A DNA stretch of 64,000 bases from Bradysia coprophila (Eukaryota; Arthropoda; Insecta; Diptera; Sciaridae), in the NCBI RefSeq assembly GCF_014529535.1, contig NC_050735.1, forward strand, positions 11,047,739-11,111,738. Reading direction: 5' to 3'. Positions 57,603 to 64,000 of this stretch are shown here, one piece after another. Under the pieces are notes generated by a model that saw nothing but the letters and a program-made list of their open reading frames with translations, had not been told where the DNA came from and did no database searches. The position numbers and the translations under genes are program-made. Numbering within the stretch: position 1 is the stretch's first letter; each line of letters opens with the position of its first letter.

Positions 57603-58289
57603 GGAAATTGTTATTTTGTCAAGTGTGGCGTTTGCCGAGGCGAAGACGAGTGATGAAACCACACAAGGGAAAATTAAAAGTTCCTAACAATTACGTGAGG
57701 TATTTTACTAACTAAGCCCCGGGAGATGAATTTTAGCATTCATGTCAATGATTTTACGCAACTCAGCATCATCACTTCCAATTTTGTCTCTCCACGCTAC
57801 ACTACACAATACCAGAAACGCAGGGATCGGAAATCGAGTCAAAAGTGATGACAACGCCCTTCAAACCAAACTGCTTCCAATGACAGCTGCCAAATTCACG
57901 TCAATGCGCTTCAGAATTTGAATTTGCGATGAAGTGTGGAGGTAATGTCATATATGAATAACCGAATTAGATGTACTGTGGCACGAAAGTTCAATACCAA
58001 CGCCATCTCCCTCCTTCGTTAAAAAAAATGGAATAGAAATTCGGGCCATCTGTTGTTGGATAGCAAAAATATTTTGTGAAATACAAGTATATCGCAGTCA
58101 ACCATTAAAAAAAAAATATGTCAGTGGCATCGAACTTATGTGATACCTTCACACTATATTTACCTTGGATGAACCAATGAATTAAAAAATAAAGTTCAAC
58201 GCATTCTTATATGATAATAAAGTTAGTTGACCAAATACAACACTTATTTGGTTGTCATTTTGAATTTGCAGCAGACTTACGGTGTGAAT

Positions 58290-58541
58290 CAGGGCCTATT
58301 TTAAGGAATTTAATTTCCAAAAATTTCCAAAATTTCACAAAAATTCTTAAAATTTCCAAATTTTGTTTTCTGTTAGATCTCATTCCGAAGTAATCAGTTA
58401 AGCTCAAAGACATGAAAAACAACTAAAAAGGCAGTAAAAACAACATTAACGATGCAATCTGGTGTTTTTAGATGAAATGACGAAAAGTGATGGAAAAATG
58501 TGAGAATTTTTGGAAATTTAATTTCCTTAAAATAGGCCTTG
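58290..58541. repeat. CAGGGCC-ended hAT-like element in an older MITE relic
   Basis: Ends CAGGGCCTATTTTAAGGAAT and the reverse complement ATTTCCTTAAAATAGGCCTTG, flanked by GTGTGAAT on both sides (8-bp target duplication). The duplicated target is the end of an ATTCACGCCGTAAG-type MITE remnant (58255-58289), so this insertion is the younger one. Interior has AATTTCC repetition like 26280-26576. Confidence 0.8.
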
Positions 58542-59663
58542 GTGTGAATAGAGCACAATTTTGTATGAAAAATCTCACATATTTTTTGACAGTGCAAAAA
58601 ATTGTTCGATACACTGTCCAATTCCAGTTCTCTATTTAGAGTACCAATCATGCTTGAAGAGCGTTGGTAATGATCAAGTGGATGAAATTATGATGTTTGA
58701 CTTAATTCGGTAATCCACATTCATGCACTTAAAGACCAAACTGAAAATTTCGAAAATTAACGAAACAGGAAACAAATGAGTAAAGTGGGCTAGTGAGAAT
58801 TAAATTAAAATAGTGAGTCACAAGCCTGGATGTTATTGTCCTAGCCTTGGATCATACAAGAAGCACCATTTCCATCTATATATGTACCGTCTGCAAGACA
58901 CTCTAACCAACGCACTGTCTAGCACTGAAGCTGACTTTGAAGTCATTCAAATAGAGAGCTGAAACCATCAAAGTTGGCTATTGTTTTTCATACAATAATG
59001 GTTAACAAAATATTTAAAGAAAATAGACAACAGGTGTGTTTTTGGCCTTCTAATTGAGTGATGTCAAAGTCAGCTTTGGTGCTATCAGCTTCGGTGATAG
59101 ACAGTGCGTTGCTCTAACACAAGACACAAAATTTTCTGTCACACCGAAGAGGTGTGTTGGCTTATAAACACGGCAGAACGCTGAATAATCTATAGCCTTA
59201 TATTTTGCGAAAAAAAATACAGTCGCTAAACCGAACTGGTGTGCATACGTTATTTTGCACCAGCTGCACAATTCCAAATGGGACCTTTTTTGACTTTTCA
59301 GAAATGAATCGTTCATGCCTGCTATATTTTACTATGACATGTTTACAAATGATCCAAACAAATTAGTAAACGCTATGACTGAAATGTTTGTTTAAATTAG
59401 TCTGTATGTCTGTCATAAATAAATTTATTCTGTTTTTATTTGAATAAAGATGAAATTTCAAGTTTTCATCATTTGCAATTCATTATTGAACTAGCAATCA
59501 TCAAAACCAACAACACATGGCTCCATCAAAGTCGTGCTATTTAAATTTTGCTCTAACACTATTTAGTAGGGGTCGTGATGAAAACGTAATACGACTTTGA
59601 TGTTATATTAGGCCGACCTCCAGTGAGGCCTTTTTAATGATTTCTTTTATATTTGCTGAATAT

Positions 59664-59848
59664 ACGGCAGAGTGAAATAAACCAGGCAGGAGCGGAAGCG
59701 GTTTATTTGACTAGAGACCTGAATTATCTAGAAGCTTGTATATTTTGCGAATAAAATTAATTCAATTTATGCCAGTGTTCACTTTCATACAGTGTATTAG
59801 GTGACCTAATTTAGGTCCTTATTTGACTTTTGAAAAATGAACCGTTAC
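59664..59848. repeat. Truncated MITE, CACGGCAGAGTAAA family
   Basis: Left end ACGGCAGAGTGAAATAAACC and interior (CCAGGCAGGAGCGG, GACTAGAGACCTGAATTATC, CATACAGTGTATTAGGT) match 25095-25298; the right inverted end is missing after GAACCG. Confidence 0.75.
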
Positions 59849-60838
59849 AACATCATAATTGCCTTTAGATGCCTCTGTTGCATAAATCGAATTGTCATAA
59901 ATGAATAAGCTCATGGTGTAAACGAGAATGTTGAAAGTTCTCTTGTCTCAGATTCGCAGAGTGGGGGGAAGGAAGTCTATAATCCACGCCGTAAGTGTGC
60001 CTAAAATTGAAATTCGAGTGAACGAATCGATGCAAAAGTAACCTTTGCAGATTACATAAATTTACACATTTGCAAAAGTTTCTTCAAGTGGAATAAGTTA
60101 TCATCCACAAACCAATTTTTCCCTTAAAAGTAACACATTTTTGCATGGTTCAATGGTTTTACTTTTACAAAAAAAGATTTTGGTTAAAAGAAATCATCAA
60201 AAAACGAATATTTCTGCGCACAAATGTAGGCTAGAAAATTGCCAAGGGGTGAGCGCTCTTAAGTGTAAAGAGTTATTTGTTCACCAAGGGAATAACGTTT
60301 TATTTTGATGCCACAATTAAACCAAGAAAATGAAAATTTCTACCCGAGACCAACACAACGTTTTTGACAACAAAGGCTCCCGAAGTTTTAGGCGAGGTAA
60401 GAAAATGACTATTTTCTCGTTTGCGTTGTGAAGAAACCTTTGTGACTAGATTCCACATCCCTTTACTAGTCAGTGCTACAAAAATGGGATTTGGAATGTG
60501 TGCACCTTGCTTGGAAAAAAATACTATTTGCTTATGTTACCGCTAGCGATGATAAACATAATAGACCAGATATCTGGACTGGATAAATGATTTCTTATGG
60601 TACTCATACGAATTTGATTTCGTTTTATTGCAAGTTATTGCAAGTCTGTTATCTATCCTATTATCTGTCCTATTATCTGACTAGACTTCAGCGTTTGTAG
60701 TTGACCTTGTTTAAAAATTACCATTGCTTTTCGTTTGTGATTGAATCAAAATTCATAAACCTGTTTTCGAATTCGTTTTGTATAATACGAAGCAAAGACG
60801 CAAAATTTGGATTTAGTTTCAATACAAATTCTGTGAAA

Positions 60839-61287
60839 ATGATGGTGAAATTTGCAATCCTTGTGTTCGCTGTTTTGCAATGTGCAGTTTTGGCGATGGG
60901 TGCAGTTGCCCAATACCCAGTGTCAACTCATCCAGGTATATACACTTTTTCTTACTCATAAAAATTGACTGAAAGATAATATTTTATCGAAAATAATGTC
61001 AGATTATCCGGAAAAATGTTGGTTTGAGGATGATAAGAAGGCGTATGGTGTTGGTGAAAAGTGGTTCAAACCAGATTCATGTGGCAGATTTAGTTGCAAT
61101 GCCGACTACAGTGTAACTTATGTTACGTAAGAAATGAAATATTTCTTTTCGGTGAAAATGCTTTTCATTTTAAATCATTTTCAGTTGTGGCGTTATCGCT
61201 GTTGACTCAGATTCAGGTTTCACTATCAGTGAAATAGATGTGTCGAAACCGTACCCTGAATGTTGTCCGCAAATAATTAAACAATAA
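60839..61287 (+). CDS. Small secreted single-VWC-domain protein, Vago-like (3 exons, 107 aa)
   Basis: Exons 60839-60935, 61003-61126, 61185-61287 (324 nt, phases 1 and 2). A signal peptide (VKFAILVFAVLQCAVLAMGA) is followed by one SVWC-type domain: KCWFED, W at the GEKWFKPDSCGRFSCN core, then TCGV and a closing YPECCPQI. That gives six cysteines in the mature protein. The layout (short arthropod protein, Cys at the start, C-x-R-x-x-C, Cys-Cys at the end preceded by YP) is that of single-domain von Willebrand C proteins such as Vago, induced by infection or nutrition in several insects; whether this member is immune-related cannot be read from the sequence. Two consecutive ATGs open the frame; either may start. 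ATTAAA at 61306 may be the poly(A) signal. Confidence 0.85.
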
Positions 61288-61635
61288 TTTACAATTTATA
61301 CAACAATTAAAAGAGTAAAATAACTGAGATATGAGTCTTGTGGTTTTTTTATAGATTGAGAAGTAACACCCAGTTTACCAATATAACTTTTTACTTATTG
61401 CATCTTCGGAAAATTAGTCATTACTTCAGCTGATCCAAACATACAATTAAAACTGTTTACAGCTATCAAAAATTAGGTATTATCACATTTTTGTTTTATG
61501 TAGGATCTGATATTTCTTGTTCCAAACATTCTGGCAGCTGTTATATTGAATAAAATATTTGATTTTTTTTCCCATTCGAAATTTTTGTCGCACACATGTT
61601 ACGACCAGTTTACTGGGATACAAACCAAAAAAAAC
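61288..61635. other. Downstream of the VWC gene
   Basis: 3' UTR and intergenic sequence. A fragment of the Rh-intron MITE arm (TTCAGCTGATCCAAACATAC) lies near 61427-61470. Nothing else seen. Confidence 0.5.
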
Positions 61636-62221
61636 TATTTTTCGCAATTCCGGTCCATAATCATCACCTTTCCATGCATCCATTTAATGTCGTTTTGAAG
61701 GTATTTATTTCACAGTGCGTTTTTGATTATTTTTTCGCACTTGGGCTTTTTCACATTTTTTTCGCACGCTACATAGCTCAGTACCTTTAAGAAAGACTAA
61801 ATTTTATAAATAAAAACTTTGCACAGACCAGGATTTGAACATCCAACACCAAAAATTTTCCAAACACCAAGTAACGACCATAGCCATTCGGCTACAGAGT
61901 CACACAGTTATACAGAACGTATTGTTGAAGCGTACATACTAAGCATTGACTACTTGATTTTATTTAGCGCGTCTCTATACATGAATGAATTCAAATGAAT
62001 TTATGTTTGCATGTGAATGTTTGGTAGAAATTTTGGTAATATTTTGCATTGGAAAGGTGATTATGGCCCCAAATTGCGAAAAACGTTGTATCTGCCACGG
62101 TAGGTATGCCGGTATTTTTTCGCACACGACGTCTTGTCGAACTCGGCTTCGCCTCGGATCGACAATCGACATCTAGTGCGACAAAATACCTTCATACCTA
62201 CCTTGATAGATAAATAACTAT
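61636..62221. mobile_element. Repeat with inverted ends, tRNA-like part and foldback, copy 2
   Basis: Second copy of the element at 50318-50939, in the same orientation, with a few small deletions (for example around 61980) and the same terminal AAATAACTAT at 62212-62221. The tRNA-like segment is at 61821-61906 on the minus strand. The high similarity of the pair shows recent spread. Confidence 0.75.
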
Positions 62222-62319
62222 AATATCAAGACTGTCAAATCTATGGATCTAGAAAATATGACACATTTTGCGCCTCAACGCAAAAGTGTTATCAACAAAA
62301 AATTGAACCAAAAAATTTA

Positions 62320-62462
62320 AGAAAGAAAATTTTAGAAAAAAATTGCGTCACAAGTGGCAGATGATTCAGGACATATTTTTCTCTATTTGAACTATTTTCC
62401 TAACAGTAGTTTCCTCAACATCTGTCACTTGTGACGCAATTTTTTTCTAAAATTTTCTATCT
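62320..62462. repeat. Foldback, GCGTCACAAGTG arms
   Basis: Arms AAATTGCGTCACAAGTG and CACTTGTGACGCAATTTTTT extend about 40 nt each around a 60-nt loop. No relatives seen in the window. Confidence 0.7.
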
Positions 62463-62472
62463 AACAACAGCT

Positions 62473-63020
62473 CAAATCTAACAAAAAATCCGATGGAATT
62501 TAGGAAATGCCAGAGAAATTATCTGTCATCCCAAAATTTAGGAACCAACCTTGGCACAACTCACTTATATCGAAACTAACCCAAATCCATCGAAAAATCC
62601 GATGGAAGTTAGGAAGTGCCAGAGGAATCATCTCTCATCCCAAAATTTAGGAACCAACCTTGGAACACCTCACTTATATCGGAAATAACCCAAATCCGTC
62701 GAAAAATCCTATGGAAGTCAGGAAATGCCAGAGGAATCATCTCTCATCCCAAAATTTAGGAACCAACCTTGTAGCCCCTCTATTATATCGGAAATAACCC
62801 AAATCCATCGAAAAATCCGTTGGAAGTTAAGAAATGCCAGAGAAATCATCTGTCATCCCAAAATTTAGGAACGCGTCATTTATGTCAAAAATAACCCAAG
62901 AACCATCGAAAAGTCCGATGTAAGTTAGGAAGTGCCAGAGGAATCACCTGTCATCCCAAAATTTAGGAACCAACCTTGGAACACATGATTCATGACGAAA
63001 ATAACCCGAATCCATCAAAA
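62473..63020. repeat. Minisatellite, about 109-bp unit, five copies
   Basis: Units start near 62475, 62583, 62692, 62801 and 62897 with AAATCCATCGAAAAATCCG and contain GTGCCAGAGGAATCATCT, CATCCCAAAATTTAGGAACC and TTATATCGGAAATAACCC. One unit is shortened. A sixth start at 63009 breaks off. Confidence 0.85.
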
Positions 63021-64000
63021 CACTTTTTCCAACATTTACCAATCATAATTCATAATTACTAGCTGGAAAAATAGTATATTTCAACATACCCCAATACCCA
63101 TCGGTATTCGCCCTCGTATCCATACACACCTTGTGTGTATTGGGGTATTTTGAAAGATATTTTTCTGTAATAGTGAGAGTGTGTTGGTGCTTTCCTTCCC
63201 AACCGTTACTTTCCCGCTCGACCGATTCATATCATACCTCACCAATACACTCTCACGTATACAGAAAAAAATATTTCTTCTGACACACACACACAAAGCA
63301 CGCTGTTATATGGCATTGTATGCTCCCAAAAACGCTTGCATACCCACATTTTTTTAAATCTTTTTTTGATCTAGGGTTCAAGATTGACCTATAACCAAAA
63401 TTTCAGGAAAATCGTATGAAACGTTTAGGAGTTACGAAATCGTCCTTTTTCATAGGAACTAACTAACTGACTAACTTACGTAGCCAATTTGAGTTACCTG
63501 AAAATACGAAATTTTGCTTATTTTCATACAAACATCAATATTTCGAAGTTCAATATCTCGGCCAATTTTGAAGCTGCAGTAACGTGTAATAGCTCGTTGA
63601 ACTCGTATGGATGCCTAAATTCCAAATATTTTCGGGGGTCGTTGGAGTTAAGAGGGAGAATTCAAAAAGTTGCTTGAAATATGCTCTGCCGTCCTCAAAA
63701 AAAATTAAGCTTGGGGCCCAATTTGAGCACCAGAAATAAGAAAATAAAATGGTAAAGTATGCGTAAATACATAACAGCTCAATTAAAATCAGACGAGGAA
63801 ATCGTTTAGAAGCATCAACATAACGAATTTGATTTTTTTTTTTAAATATTGTACAGATAGCCCCATCCAAATTGTGATGCGATTTACTTCAGCTGTTTTT
63901 AACTGGTCTACTAATACAACTTCACTGTAGGTCATTCGATGTTTTAAACGTTGTGAAATTGGCAACGGACCATTAGAATATCATATGAGTGAGTGACACA
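63021..64000. other. Right end of window, foldbacks and one dispersed repeat
   Basis: Two foldbacks abut: 63085-63152 (ACATACCCCAATACC with GTATTGGGGTATTTT) and about 63155-63275 (TATTTTTCTGTA...AGTGAGAGTGTGTTGG with ACCAATACACTCTCAC). The repeat shared with 33355-33525 is at 63448-63615. No gene recognised. Confidence 0.6.

Larger units (their letters stand above)
57603..60838. other. Intergenic, repeat pieces
   Basis: No coding exon recognised. Contains a hAT-like element at 58290-58541, single-ended pieces of other families (58605-58670, 59982-60040) and the truncated MITE at 59664-59848. The last 200 nt should hold the promoter of the small secreted protein gene; no clear TATA box. Confidence 0.5.

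Overview
This is a eukaryotic window, almost certainly from an insect and most likely a fly (Diptera). The genes have short introns (about 50-100 nt, a few enlarged by transposons) with GT-AG borders, the DNA is AT-rich, and four genes carry or resemble ZAD-type C2H2 zinc-finger proteins, a family expanded in flies. There are no operons, CRISPR arrays or bacterial signals. I assembled exon structures by eye from reading frame, splice sites and phase; every complete model adds up to a whole number of codons. The species cannot be named; a lower (nematoceran) fly is only a guess.

Layout. 1-7.3 kb: the 3' part of an Rh ammonium-transporter gene (+) converges on a Mybbp1A/Pol5-like nucleolar protein gene (-), with poly(A) signals about 35 bp apart. 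9.9-10.9 kb: a serine protease homologue that has lost all three catalytic residues (+). 12.4-15.0 kb: a polypeptide GalNAc-transferase (+). 15.4-16.9 kb: a ZAD zinc-finger gene (-). 17-22.3 kb: mobile-element debris, including an inverted Penelope-like element with a GIY-YIG endonuclease fragment and two hammerhead-ribozyme-like motifs. 22.3-25.7 kb: a small gene (-) with two C4 zinc-binding modules, split by a 2.7-kb intron that holds a large perfect-length palindrome. 26-28 kb: satellite-like palindromic repeats.

28.2-41.2 kb is a tandem array on the minus strand of three intact paralogous ZAD zinc-finger genes (499, 576 and 584 aa) with identical intron positions and a shared upstream motif, plus one dead copy. 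The dead copy was split by a 5'-truncated non-LTR retroelement, which was itself hit by a very young 1,024-bp miniature copia-type LTR element. 41.2-53.6 kb has no convincing gene, only repeats. 53.7-56.9 kb: a secreted DM4/12-like cysteine protein gene (+) with a possible 24-nt cassette exon. 60.8-61.3 kb: a small secreted single-VWC-domain (Vago-like) protein gene (+). The rest is repeats and a 109-bp minisatellite.

The genes do not form a pathway. What links the window is its load of non-autonomous elements: at least six families of short inverted-repeat elements, several with 7-8-bp target duplications, and foldback elements that share an outer AAATAACTAT motif but have unrelated cores.
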